Both the position numbers and the translations under genes were made by a program. From Rallus limicola (taxonomy: Eukaryota; Chordata; Aves; Gruiformes; Rallidae), in the NCBI GenBank assembly GCA_022605955.1, contig JAKCOZ010000020.1:8607001-8671000 (forward strand): a stretch of DNA of 64,000 nucleotides, in the 5' to 3' direction. The notes under the pieces were generated by a model. The model did not search any database. It was given only the letters and a program-made list of their open reading frames with translations, and had not been told where the DNA came from. Shown piece after piece: positions 51,543-63,932 of this stretch (the stretch's first letter is position 1; each line of letters begins with the position of its first letter).

Positions 51543-53427
51543 ATCCCAACCCAGTTACTGCACAGTGTCAGTAGTCATGACTTTTCTCCCTGCTTTTTTT
51601 TAGTACCAAATGAATCCTATCCTGTTGATGTGTGCTGGCATCTCCAGTATGCTTTAAAAAAGTCAAGCTATTTTAAAGGCAAAACAACAATCAGTTTATC
51701 CCCAGCCTGTAAAAGTTAAGTGCAGATGAAACAGCTAAAGACCTTGTAAAGTAAGAATCATAAAATAACAGTAATTCTTGTTTTGTTAAAAAACAGAGTG
51801 ATTTACCATTTAGGGCACATATCTCCTAGGGCTTATTTTGCATTAGAATACTACAGCTTCTATAATCATCACCATTTCAATTCCTAGAGTTATATATTTT
51901 CAAACTAGCTATTTTATATCTTTTTTAATAAAAGAATAACCTCCCCCAGGAGGATCAGACATCCTGCTTTAAGACAGTAAACAAAGTTATTTATTCTCTG
52001 CCTATGAAACAATTTAAAATAGTCTGGAAATAATGTAAAATTGCAGGAGATTATTGCTTCCACTGGAACAGTCCCTGTTCAAGAACACTGGAAAGACGCA
52101 CGCTGAACCATCATTCTCCCGGAGATGCCCCTTGTTCTGTAGATGGCAATCCTGGCTATTCAGGCTACCGCTTACTCCAGGCTACTGTCAGATACCAAAT
52201 TTGAAGGGTTTTGCAAAGCACAAAGGCTGGATTTCACACCAGTGGACATACTTGTCCTTAGTCAACCCCAGCAACAGACAAAGCTCAAGTGTATCAGCTC
52301 CTGTGAAACACGTTACAAGACTGGGCATAATTAATGGCACTGGACAACAACACTAATTGAATTAACTGTGGATTCTCTCTCCCCTTGCTCCTTTTGTTTA
52401 AATTACGTATTCAAGGTTCAATCTCTTCAAAGCATGAGATTATTTTTAAGTGCAAAGCCAGGAAACATTGGTATTGTCAGAGTCGAGGCTGATGTTCTTC
52501 CCTGCTGGTCTCCTTCCAACTTATGTCTGCACTTCCAGCTCAGTCATGTCCTCAAGCTGCTATTTGCCAAAGGCATGTGGAGGGAAAGGAAGACAAAAAA
52601 AGCAAGTCTGCAGAACACACCATCTATCTTGAGATCTGCATCAGATTGGTATCGCAATGGGACATCAAACAGGAAGAAAATCACCAGTGGAGTTTGTTGA
52701 ACTTGGTGTACGTGTGGCAGATCTTTCTCCAATGAAAGATTGCGCTCCCCATCAGCCAAAGACTCTCAAATCTGATTACAATCACATCCTCCTGCCTTGT
52801 CAGACCTCCCCATCTTTCACCACAGCCTGAAGATTCCTGCTGTGCTCTCTGCCCTGGATTTGCCCAGAGAGCTTTTAGTGCATCTCAGTAGGGAAACAGC
52901 TGGAATCTGAGCTAAGCAGCATGTGCACATCACTGAGCCCATACCATCTGAGAGGCAGCCGTGCAGGAGACTGTCTGGCTCTTTTTAGATCATGCTTTGG
53001 AAACAGAGAAACAGATAAGCCCTCACATACAGCAGTGCCTGTGCTACTGCAAGGCAGAGCACCTTCTGGAAGAACACGGAGCCCTTATGTTCACTGACTG
53101 CCATGTGCTGCACTCCTCCAGTTCAAAAACCACAGAAAGGTCTAGTTCTTCAGTACCAAGCACGGGCGCCCTTCACAACCTGAGGACACACTGCTGCACA
53201 GATGACAAACGGCAACACATTCAGACAAAATGGCTCCAGAACAACCAAGAGCACACAGACCAGCATGTACTGAAACCTAGGCCACAAGCAGCGCCAGGAG
53301 AGCTCACAAGATAGACAATGGTTTTAAGATAGGAATACATAAATATCTACTCTGCTCCAGATAAACTGACCTCCATTTAGCAAGCTCATTTCTCTGGTTA
53401 AATTTCATGTGAAACAAAATGTGGTTT

Positions 53428-53463
<36 letters not shown>

Positions 53464-53479
53464 CGTGTATATATATACA
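53428..53479. repeat. Composite (TA)n(TG)n(TA)n microsatellite
   Basis: About ten TA units pass into about seven TG units, then a GCGTG interruption and a further (TA)5 run. It is alternating purine-pyrimidine throughout. Confidence 0.98.
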
Positions 53480-53846
53480 ATGGATTCAGCTCACTTCAGC
53501 GTGAACCCAAACACATTAACCCATGCCAAGTTTCAAGCTTTCCATTAGAGCTCTCACACAAGCTCTACCCTACAGCTGGTCAATTCAGAACATAAGGAAA
53601 ATGTTAGCCCTAAATGAAAGCAGGCTGTCCTGGCATGGGGTACCAGAATGAACTCAGCCACACACCACAATGCACTAACTGTTTCCTGAACACTTACACA
53701 CTTCCTTTGTCCTTTAGAACCACACACGACAAGCGACCAACAAATAATGCCAAGAGCTTTTAAAGCACCAAGGTTAAAAAGGAACATTTCAGCAACTGAA
53801 AAAACCCTCCCAACTACAGAAGTTTTCAAAAGCCACAAAGAGCAGC

Positions 53847-53864
53847 TTTTTTTTTTTTTTTTTT
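53847..53864. repeat. Poly-T tract (T18)
   Basis: An uninterrupted run of 18 T on the plus strand followed directly by GCAGG. It is probably polymorphic. No retrotransposon body was recognised beside it. Confidence 0.95.
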
Positions 53865-56800
53865 GCAGGCATGGTAATTCACCATCTGAAGGCATCACAC
53901 CTTTCAGGGAAAGCAAGAGGCAGAGGTGAAGGAGAAGGAATCAAAACGCAGACAAGGCCTGTAGTAGTAATATTCATCCCTCAAGTACTGCAAGACACAC
54001 TGGGGTTCTGTTCAGCCACGCGGTAACTGCCCATCAACAGGGAAATCTACAGCGCTTGCCCAACGGTCAACAAAGAGGGCTTTTATGCTATTTTAAACAA
54101 TCTGAAGTGTCTCAGTTAATGGAAGACCGGGCAATTGGCCCTCAACTATTTCTAATTGACTGGAATGATGGATGAAGCTAAAGGGAAAGCTGACCCACTG
54201 AACTTTTCCATACAAAGCTAGAAAACTGAAGGAGATTGTAAACAGTTTATAAGAACAAGAAGTGGGAGAGGCAGAATCCCAGAGGCTTTGCTCCTCTCAA
54301 CCTGCTGTTAAATTGTTTCAGACCAAGGAAAACAAAGAGCTTCAACTCAGAGCAACAAACAACAAAAAAATACGGGGAAGGCCTAAACAAATAGGGTATT
54401 TTTCCCATGCTCTCCTCCCCTTTCTCCAGTAGCTACTTAGCTCTGCCATGCAAGCTGATCCTTTGAATCAGAAAGGGCAATTTGTCACTTTGACAAGTAA
54501 GATGTCTCTCAGGGCTCCATACTGCCTTGTCCTGTTTTTCAGATTGACTGGGTGTTAACCAAAGGTGTCAAGACATTACATCTTGGTCAACTTCACTGCA
54601 TGTGATAATATATACTTAAAACTTACCTGTTAACCAGTCCACTACACTAAAGGTAATGCTAAGCAAATCATTCATGCCCACTGATTTTAAGAATAAAAAA
54701 GTCCCTAGTAGCTTTTGTACTGCAAAAGGGCAATGCTGCTGCAATGGGATAGAGCAGCCTGCTGACCTAAACAGCTCCTATGAGGAAAGGGTGAGGAGGC
54801 TCATCTTCCAGGTTGGGAAATGGATGCATAATAGGTTCAAATTCACAACACCTATCTTCAGGCTGCTTAGCAAGGTATCTAAATGCACTGCAACTTAATT
54901 CTTCCTCTTTAGTCAGAAAGAGGAAAAGGAGCTTCAGAGAACAGTCCAGGTCTTGCACAAACTGAATCGCCTCCTTGGACACACCCAGGTCTTGCCCCAA
55001 ACCTGCAGAGAAGTGACATCAAGCACTTCAAGAAAGCATTAAAGCTGGGGAATGAACCCAGGCCTTGGAGGCCCCGTTTAAGTAGTCTGTGGTAGAACGC
55101 AGAACTGGATGAGGGTACCACAATTCATTTTCCAGTCCCTTAGGCACAAGCTCTTTTTCTCCCCCAGTCAGATCAAGTAATAAAATAGGAGCATAAACCA
55201 TTATTTTTAATATGAAAATGATAAAAAAAGAACAAACACCTGGCACACACAGCTAGGGCACATTTCTCTTAAACACTAGCCATGCTGTTGACAGCTATCT
55301 GGAAAGTTCACCCACTAGGAAACCATCCTAAGTGAGCAGGAAGCAACGGTTTCTCACCGAGATTTGTACAGAGAGTTCACTGTGATTTGCCAAACTCCCT
55401 CCCAAAGACAAACACAATGCAAATCTGCATGGCTAATCTTTGACCAAACCCAGAACAGATCTGACTTGCTTCCTTCTCTGGTGTCTTTCAGATGAACTAA
55501 CCAAGGCTAAATTAGGGAGATTTTTAGTGGAATGAGATTACATCATGGATTACAATTTTCCAGCAAGCTTTTTCCTTCATCTCCACCTGCTGCCTCTACA
55601 ATGCTGGCATTAGGGGTGGTGTGGAATGACTCATTTCTACATTCCTTTCTGCAAGACAGGCATTCAGTTTCCATTTCTCCTTGGCCCCACAGAGTTTGGG
55701 TCATAAATTTAAGTGATGCATGTATATGCATCAAGTCCACAAACTTACATGCATACAGGAGTCAGAAGTACAAGCTAGGTCCTTCATCTAAAACAAAAAA
55801 AAGAACTGTCAGTTTGGCAGAGTAGAGCACCAAGTTTCTTTACGCTATCCCTATGTCCCAGACTCTACCCCAGCCACTTACAACACATCACTACTGTGTT
55901 AAGCCAAAATCTGCCAGATCCAGCCTGTCAGTTCTAGGCTAACACGTGTATGGCTGCTTGCACTGCTACAAAACTACCTTGGAGAACTGCTTTTTTCACT
56001 TCAAGGCAGATACAAACCATCTCTGCATTCTTTGAATTGCAACCAAGACTGGAACGTTATTTGGGTGTCCTAGCAGCCATGTCAGATCACTGTTAAATTG
56101 AACTAATCTCCTTACCCACCCGCAGTCCTGCCTGTAGATCTGAACTACAGAACAAAAATGCTTTTTGTGGCAAAACACATTGCTGAGACACAAAAAGAAA
56201 GAAAAAAAGCTTTTGTTATCTTGGCAGAGACAGAACAAAGGGATCACTGATGAAATTTTAAACCTGCATTCCAAGAAAGCCATTTCCTAAATAAATTATT
56301 TCTCATTCTAGGGAATACAAAGTGACTGTCAATAAATCTAATCACCCGCCTCGTAAGGAATGTGCCTGCCAATGTCTCCCACTATTAAGCACCAAAGCAG
56401 GTTTGCTTGGCACCAAGACAGCAGGACTGCTTCAGTCCAAACAGCTCCCCAAGATTACTGATGTTAAATCACATTCTACTCTTTCCCTCTGCATCTCACC
56501 CCCTTCCCTCCCAGCCAAAAGCCACGATCAAAACAAAACATAGCAGGAAACGTGTGAACAGCAGAGGCCCGGCTCTCTGTATGATGTAACCCCTGTGAGC
56601 AAAAATGTGACAGCAGGAAAGAAACTGCGGGAGGTCTCTGGATGCCTACAAGTCCATTTGAACACCAAAAGACACAAACAAGCCAACAAAGGCAGAGGCT
56701 GCTCCATCTGCTGTAAATCTTCCAAATGGAAGAGATTCTAGCAAGAAGACACTTTTCCAAAGTGCGATGCAGTTAACTGCACTATTTCAACTACCCAAGA

Positions 56801-56944
56801 GACTTCACCCTTTCCCTCCCTCTCCGTATTTCCTAAGAGTGAGCTTACACAGACTGGAAACGCTACACATAGACTTGCTAAGCCTATGTTAAACTAGCAA
56901 CAAACAGTAGAAAGCAGAGGGGAAAAAATCCAAGATGAGAGTAC

Positions 56945-57100
56945 CTGGATATTACAGAAACACTGAGCAAGAACATTTCACCATCTCTGTTTGGCATCCA
57001 CATGGTGGCTTCTGAGGCAAACCTGCCCAGCTCTCGCATCCTCAGCTGGGTAAGGTTGCGGATACGCTGCAGCCGGCTCAGAGAACCGTGAGCTCAACAG
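56945..57100 (-). other. Candidate alternative or 5' UTR exon of ARVCF
   Basis: On the minus strand this 156-base segment is flanked by a good acceptor (pyrimidine-rich CTTCAATCTTCCCCTTACAG) and a donor (ATATCCAG then GTACTC). About five CpGs fall within some 55 bases (roughly 57034-57087) in an otherwise CpG-poor stretch. Read in the phase required between ARVCF coding exons it has a stop codon, so it is not a simple coding cassette exon. It contains an ATG in a strong context (GCCACCATGT, ATG complement at 57001-57003) open to the donor. It could be a non-coding exon, an alternative first-exon region, an exon of a non-coding RNA, or a chance match. There is no transcript evidence in hand. 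Confidence 0.35.
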
Positions 57101-57797
57101 CTGTAAGGGGAAGATTGAAGTGTCTCATCTGGTTCTGAGGTCCAAGCTATTCGTGTCATCTAGAAGGTCAAGGGGCAATTTTATTACAGTTCAAGTGCCT
57201 AAAAATGTAATGGAAAACCGGTAGAGAACCCTTCAGCCACACAGATACAGGTTTAACTAGTCCCGGTGTCAGGAAACTCAAAGCTGACAAGACACAAACA
57301 ATTTTGGTTTAATTTTTAAACACCACATGTGAATGGGCAAATAAGATAAGCTTACGTGCTAGTATTCTGTTAACCACTTAACAGATGAGACCTGTTGCTT
57401 TTTAAGAAACATGTTCCTACTGAATCAGACCCCTGGTAACGGATTAGTGCTCATGTGCAGGGACACAAGTGCTCCTACTCAATTGCTACACTGCTCTGAA
57501 GATTTTTCAGTCTAAGGAGGTATTTAGAGTTTGTGAAGGACCTCCTCTAGCTCGCCTCCAGCAAATTACACTTAAATGCAACAAAGAGCTTTTTTTGTCA
57601 GCCTGGGAAGGAAGGGGCTAATGAAGGTTCCCCCATTCAGGAATGGTTTTAGCTATAAGGAGTTCCCCCTCCTCCCATCAGCGAGCCACACTGAATCCCC
57701 TTCACCGCTGCGCCAGCAGCACTGCAGTTAAGGCCAGTCGCAAATCAGAGCATTGTGTCAACCAAGAAACCACCGCCACCATGGAGTATCTCCTGTC

Positions 57798-57878
57798 CCA
57801 TCCCCTAACCTTTGCTACCTACAGAACAGCTCCCAAACGACCATCCCCAACCTTTGCTGTCTACAAAGCTCCCAAAGC
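57798..57878. repeat. Imperfect two-copy tandem duplication, 43-base period
   Basis: CCATCCCCTAACCTTTGCTA... (from 57798) is repeated as CCATCCCCAACCTTTGCTGT... (from 57841). Each copy continues through CTACA and ends in GCTCCCAAA. A few substitutions and small gaps separate the copies. Confidence 0.85.
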
Positions 57879-60175
57879 CTCTTGTGCCAGCAAAACTGAG
57901 ATGGGGTGTGATAGCTGGAGCCAGTGACTGAAGGCAAGGGAGAGAAAAGATTAGGTGCTGTCACCCAGAAGATTCATGGGATCCCATGGGGTCCATTCAG
58001 TGTGTAGTAAGAACACTTAATATCATCATCAGGCCATTTAGCCAGGACTGCTGTTACTGCGTGACAAGCATTAACCTTGCAAAAGGAAAATGTCACTTAA
58101 GCTAAAGCGGGAGTCACTTGCCTGAGGTGGGCATCTTCACTAGAAAACTAAAATAGCTCTCAACTGCTTAGTTAAATACGTTTGCCTTTTCTCCCATTTT
58201 CCATAAGATCTGGCTGAGTGTTCCACATGCTTGCTGGACATCTGCATTTTTCTGTGACCACTCCTGTTGGCACTGTGCCTACAGCAAGCACTTTTGGATT
58301 AAAGCATTTGAATTGTAAAATCCAATCACATTTGCCAACCACCCAATTATTTACATAGTATGTTTTTAATTAGTATTTCTGATACGCTTTTGTTTGGCAC
58401 TTCACAATGGAATTCAAATACGATAAAGATTAAGAGAAGACACAGCTCCAGAACCAGCAATCTGAGCCACATTCAAACAGGTTCTCAGAGGGCTTTTCAG
58501 AGAGACATTTCTCAATTAAATGCACACAGATAACAAGGGATCGTACAGGATGAAAGTAAAGACTTGCTATTAACAAGCATCAATCGAAATACTAGCTTCA
58601 TGCTCTGAGTGCTGTACTTCCCTACAGTTGGCAAGACAAGCTGCAAGATTGCTGTTTCAAGCCAGGCATAGGACAGCTGTGTTTCACTCCCACTCCTTGT
58701 TGTGGTTTTATGCCAGGGAAGAGAATCTTTAATTTTTCCAGAGGAGCCCTGCCAAGCTGGGGCTGCAAACAGGATATGGTGTGTTACTAAACTTCTACCC
58801 AGCTCGTTCATACCCTGGCCAGAACTCTTCAAAGCACCTAATACCCTACATACACAGTGGCAGCAGTGACTACTTAGCTTTCACATGAACCAGCCTCCTG
58901 TGTTAGTGCCCTTTTGTTATTTAGGAGTGTGCTCGATATACCTGTTTCATCTGTCCTGGCAGAACATGCAGCACCCAGCTACCAAGCCTTGGCTTCTCTG
59001 CCTTATACAAAGGGACAGCTTCCATAAGACCCACCGTCCCACTGTGAAAATTTTGGCAGAAATAGACTGGCTCTTACAGCAAAGCTCCTCTAAGCACATT
59101 AGAGGAGTAAACTCTCTGTAAAGCATTAGCAGTCCTTCTATCATCTGTACACACAGCTGTCTTTCTCAGAGTTCAAGTGAAGTTGTTTTTTCTTCCAACT
59201 CTTCCCAAAGAATGAAAGAATAAACAGCCACTGATCCCACCAGCCTTCTTTAAACAGTTGGACAGACTCAATAAGTACAACTTCAGCGGCAGCAAGCCCA
59301 CCGCCAGCGATGAGCACCCTGCCAGAAACACTGGCCCTGCCTCTGGGACTCACCCTGAGCATAGCTCTGGAAATGTCCTTAGAAATACACATCAGCAAGG
59401 CTCATTCTCCTTCAGTTTTCGGTTTTGGGGTTTACCCTCTCTTGCAGAGAACACTGCCTTGAATACCTTCCCAGAGCCACCAGCAGCACAAAAATATCTC
59501 ACAAAAAAGGTGCTCCTCAACCCGTGAGTCAGGTTTGCCAATCTGGACTAACCCATCATTTATCAATGTTCCTAACAAAAGACATTGTCAAGAACAACCT
59601 ATCAGAAAGCCGTAACATCCCACAAATGGACTTGTTAAATCAAGGAGTATAACTGTTAACAGCTAAAACATGAGTACAGAAGAGAATAAGTTTTGCAGAA
59701 AGGAGTTATAAAGGCAATGCTGGGAGCCATGGGGGAAAAGATGGGCAGAGAAAGAAAGCATTACAAAACTCATGAGTCTATCCCAGAGAGGGGAAAATAA
59801 AACAGTAAAGCATGGCAGGGAAAGGGGAGAGCAAGAACAGGAAAAACTTTCCATCAGAATCCATAAATGAGAAGTGTCATGTGAAAGCCAAATCACTAGC
59901 TTTCACATGAGAAAAAAAAAGCAGTTAGAAAAGGGGAGGAAGGGGGGCTGTGAGAGAAGCATTTCAGTTTTTAATTTCATCATGTTAACACTGCTTTAGT
60001 TCACTGTATAAATCTTTTGACAAATAGTAGCTCTCTCCACACATGGCAGTACATTAAGATTCTTTTTTAAGGCTTTCCAAACAGTGCAGTGGTATTCTTC
60101 AGGGTTTGCCTAGGCTCTGTTTCTGTTGCTTAGCTCTCATTAGATGCCTATCTTGTACTAGCACTTACTGTCAGG

Positions 60176-60356
60176 GAATCACAGAATCACACAACTGCAG
60201 GGGTTGGAAGGGACCTCCAGAGATCATTGGGTCCAACCCCTCTGCCAGAGCAGGCTCCCTAGGACAGGTTGCACAGGTCAGCGTCCAGATGAGTCTTGAA
60301 TATCTCCAGAGACGGAGACTCCACACCCCCCTGGGCAGCCTGTCCCAGTACTCAGA
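60176..60356 (-). mobile_element. CR1 LINE 3' end fragment
   Basis: GGAATCACAGAATCACACA is followed by GGGGTTGGAAGGGACCTCC, GAGATCATTGGGTCCAACCC and GGAGACTCCACACCCCCCTG, then GGCAGCCTGTCCCAGTACTC. The order and orientation are those of a reverse-complement CR1 3' end. It resembles the copy at 50650-51542 (both carry a variant of ATGATCTCTTGAGGTCC), so the two may be one subfamily. Confidence 0.9.
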
Positions 60357-60475
60357 AGGGAGGGAGAGAGAATTAAACACAGGAAACCTGAACCTAAGGC
60401 CCGCAGTTGATTTTGCACAAACACACATTCACAAGCAACAGCGCAACACTTCATTCTGTGATTCTCTGAAGTATC

Positions 60476-60535
60476 ACTGTCACGACTAGGTTGGACAAGA
60501 CCGTTAAGATCATCAAAGTCCAACCGTATCTGTCC
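60476..60535 (-). mobile_element. Second, shorter CR1 3' fragment
   Basis: GACTAGGTTGGACAAGACCG, then TTAAGATCATCAAAGTCC and AACCGTATC, resemble the reverse-complement 3' end of the TTTTCCAACCTAG-type CR1 (compare the copy at 22328-22519). It is only about 60 bases, diverged, and lies 120 bases from another CR1 end in the same orientation. Confidence 0.65.
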
Positions 60536-63500
60536 TCTGCTAACTTCTTTAGACACTGGGGATGAGCTGTGCCTGAGCTGTTTCATACCATCATGTGAAC
60601 AAGCCCTTTAGAGAAGGACAGAAAGGGTGTTTCTGAGACCCTCCCAGGGAACACAACTCTGTATGTCTCATGACCCACACTAAAACTCATGCCTCCTCTC
60701 AGCCTCCCAGCCAGGTGGTTCATCACACCGGACAGGGGCAATCAGAGAAGCATAGAGCCCTGAGCCACAAACTCTGGGGAAGTACAAGAGCACAACCCAC
60801 AGACAGACATACAAAGTTTGTTTACAAGGGCTGACAGTGAGCAAGTCAGGAAGAGCAAACGTTAAGAAGCCAGCTATTTGGGTGGAAGACGAAAGACAGC
60901 CATCCTGAACAGCAAGTCCTGTCAGACACCACTGAATGCTTCTAGCACCACAGGCGGAAAACTAGCCTGGTTCTACACTTAATTCAATTATCCACGTCAA
61001 CAGTGACCAAAGGCACCAGTATTTATAGCTTCCCACCATTTATCAGTTCACACATGCCAAAATTAAATCAACTTCTGAGTATGAAATCAGCAACTCCTAT
61101 CACAGAACAAACCCAGAAAAATATTCTTGCCAAGAAGTTTAAACTGCTCATACTTCCATTTAGAAAATTAGGGAACCTAAGGATAACTGTATTATTCACT
61201 TAACAAAAGTCATCCAACAAATGATTAACAGGCTCTTAGCATGCATCTAAAATGTGTTTGGAAACCCAGAAAAATACAGCAGATATTGTGCTCCGTGTAC
61301 CCTCAGTGGCAGTTGTTACAGCTACTCTTAATCCTAGCTTTGTAAACCTTGTAGAAATAATTCATTGTGCTTTTTGGATCCATAATATTTTGCAAAGCAC
61401 TGCAGTCCACTGGCTTATAAACATGCCCTGCCAGCTCGCTGGGTAGAGAGATTTCTGCTGACTTCATGTATCATTTCAGTCGCACTCATCAGGGATTAAT
61501 CATTTTCCCTGCTAAGGATACAGGCTGCAAGTGATAAGTAAAAAAAGGTTATGCCTGTGTCTGAAAAGGACTGGTGACATTATGATAGGTGGTATTTGAC
61601 TATAGCAATAAAGACATTAAATATAAAGTGTACTAATGAAAGACGAGGTCCTTCATTAAAAAGTGAAAAACACATAAACAACCCAGAAGTGACTGAATAG
61701 TGCGCAGCGATGCTTCAAACGTTGAATCATGTTCTGCAATAACCAAATGGTTTCTTATTTATTTATTATTCACTATTTGTGGGTGTATTCAGAGTGCTTT
61801 TCCTTGAGAAAGGGAAACGGCACATGGCGGCTGTTCTATCATACTGATAGACTGACCACAGATATTCAAACATTAATAAAAGATGCTTTATTCTCAACTA
61901 ATTAATTTCAAAAATCTCACCCTTTTTGACAAGCTGCTGACACAAGTCCTTCTCTAACCCAGATACCTGCTGCACTTTAGAAGATGAGACACAAGCTCGG
62001 AGCACTCACCCTTCTCTGGCCATCAAGAGCAGCCATGACTATGGAAGCAGCCCAACTTAAGAAGGGAACTGGGTGCTGGGGGAGGCACCACACTGCAGGG
62101 ACATACACCTCATCTTACAGTATGTGTGGCCAGCCCCACTGCCTCCATTCATTCTCCCAGTCATTTGCAGTACAGGAACAGTCAGATTCACAATTAATTT
62201 TATCTAGGAAAGAAGGTCAATTGTCCTGCACTAATGATGCTTTAAAAATCCCACCAAAAAAAGCCATATATATCCATACAGTGAACAAGCACTGAAGAGG
62301 CCCATCACCATTTCTCTCATGAAGTTCAAATAGGATATTTCACTTATGTCTCTTTTGGAGTTTGGTGTTTTGTTTTTTTTTTGAGATTTTACTGATTTTA
62401 GAAGACATAATTGCTTTTTTAAAAGACATAAAATTGCTTTGACATCATAGACACACCCATAACTCCTTCAAGAGGGAGCGAGACCATGAGATAAGCCTCT
62501 TTTTGCAGATTTTCATGAAGAAGTGTCCCTTCTTTTTCACACAGTTGCACACACACCACAAGAAAGACTACCACTTTTCAATGAAGAAGTATTTCATGTA
62601 AAGAGAAGAGTCTGAGAAACCATCAAGGGAGACAGACTCCAGCATTTCTGGCTCAATCCTCTCTAGAGAAGTCGCATCTCAGCACACTGTTCTGAAGCAT
62701 TGCCATATTTTGCAATGATGGTGATTTTCCATCATCATGCATTTACATCCAAATAATCTTTATATTTGTCAAGAAGCAGGCAAATACCAATACAAATCTA
62801 CGTAAATAGTTCGGTGGACTTTTATATAGTTAGAATAAGAACAGCTTCAGAACAAATCACTGTGCAAACTGCTTCAGGAATGTTACCTTCACACCTGCAG
62901 CAACACCACAGCAGAAGAAATCACTGAAGTTCACTGCTTAATGCTCCAAGCAGCATTTTGCAGTTTCAGGAGTCAAGCAAGTTCAAACAATCAGTAGTAA
63001 ACAGCTTTTGTAAACCATTCCTAGCTCGTTGCTACTAAAGAATAAGATTAATGAGAGAACTAATGCATAGTCAAGAACCAGGTAGAGAGATTTTAAGATC
63101 CTCACCACCAATCTACACCACCACCAGCATCAAGTTTACCATTCTCTCTTGAAGCTATATGATTTTGATGGCAGACCAATGGACTTTTATCCAAAAAAAG
63201 ATAAATTAATGGAGGCTTCTGCTTCAGCTAAACTGCCCTGCAGTGTCTATTCCCTTTTCAGTCTACAATGCTCCAGTCAGCGCAGCACCACAGGCAGATG
63301 CAAACAAAGCCCTACAGTATCAAGAGGAAGGCACTGACAATACACTACCCATTCGTGCAACAGCTTTTTTCACAAGTACATGTATATGCACATGCTCCAG
63401 TACACAAAATAGCTATATTCAGAGCTGATAACTCCAAACACACACCACTGATGAAATGTGCTTCTCAAAACAAAGAGGCCATAGACTGCCGGGAGCTGGC

Positions 63501-63918
63501 CAGTCTCAGCTAAGCAGTCCACGGGGCGAGGAGGGGGGAGCCAGCGTGCGTTGACATCAGTTATATGTGAGAACGCTGGTGGATGAGAGACAGCTTAAGC
63601 ATTAACAGCAGTCTGCTCCTCGCAAAGCCTGGCAGCAGTAGCCTAGGGGAGGCTGTCCCCAGCCCATCACGAGAAATAACAAGTGACAATTCAGGAAAGC
63701 ATGTTCGCTGTCCATTCATGCATGCAATCTTGGGCCAAACAGCGGATGTGTTAAAAGATTTTCCCCACAGGAAAAGTGTTTATTAATTAATATCTACTGA
63801 ATTAATTGGTTTCCCATATGCTCTGCTGTGCTTCGAAGACTGCAGCCCTACTGGTATTTCTGCAAGGTGTCAGGTGTGGTGACTCCCCAGGAAGTTCATC
63901 AGGACAATTCAGTCCATC

Positions 63919-63932
63919 AAAAAAAAAAAAAA
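63919..63932. repeat. Poly-A run (A14) followed by T5
   Basis: A short homopolymer near the right edge. No element attached. Confidence 0.95.

Noticed and set aside
54760..54860. Possible old CR1 fragment (TATGAGGAAAGGGTGAGGAGG)
   Set aside because: Only about 30 bases resemble the CR1 ORF2 end, and the order breaks down on both sides. Not enough to call.
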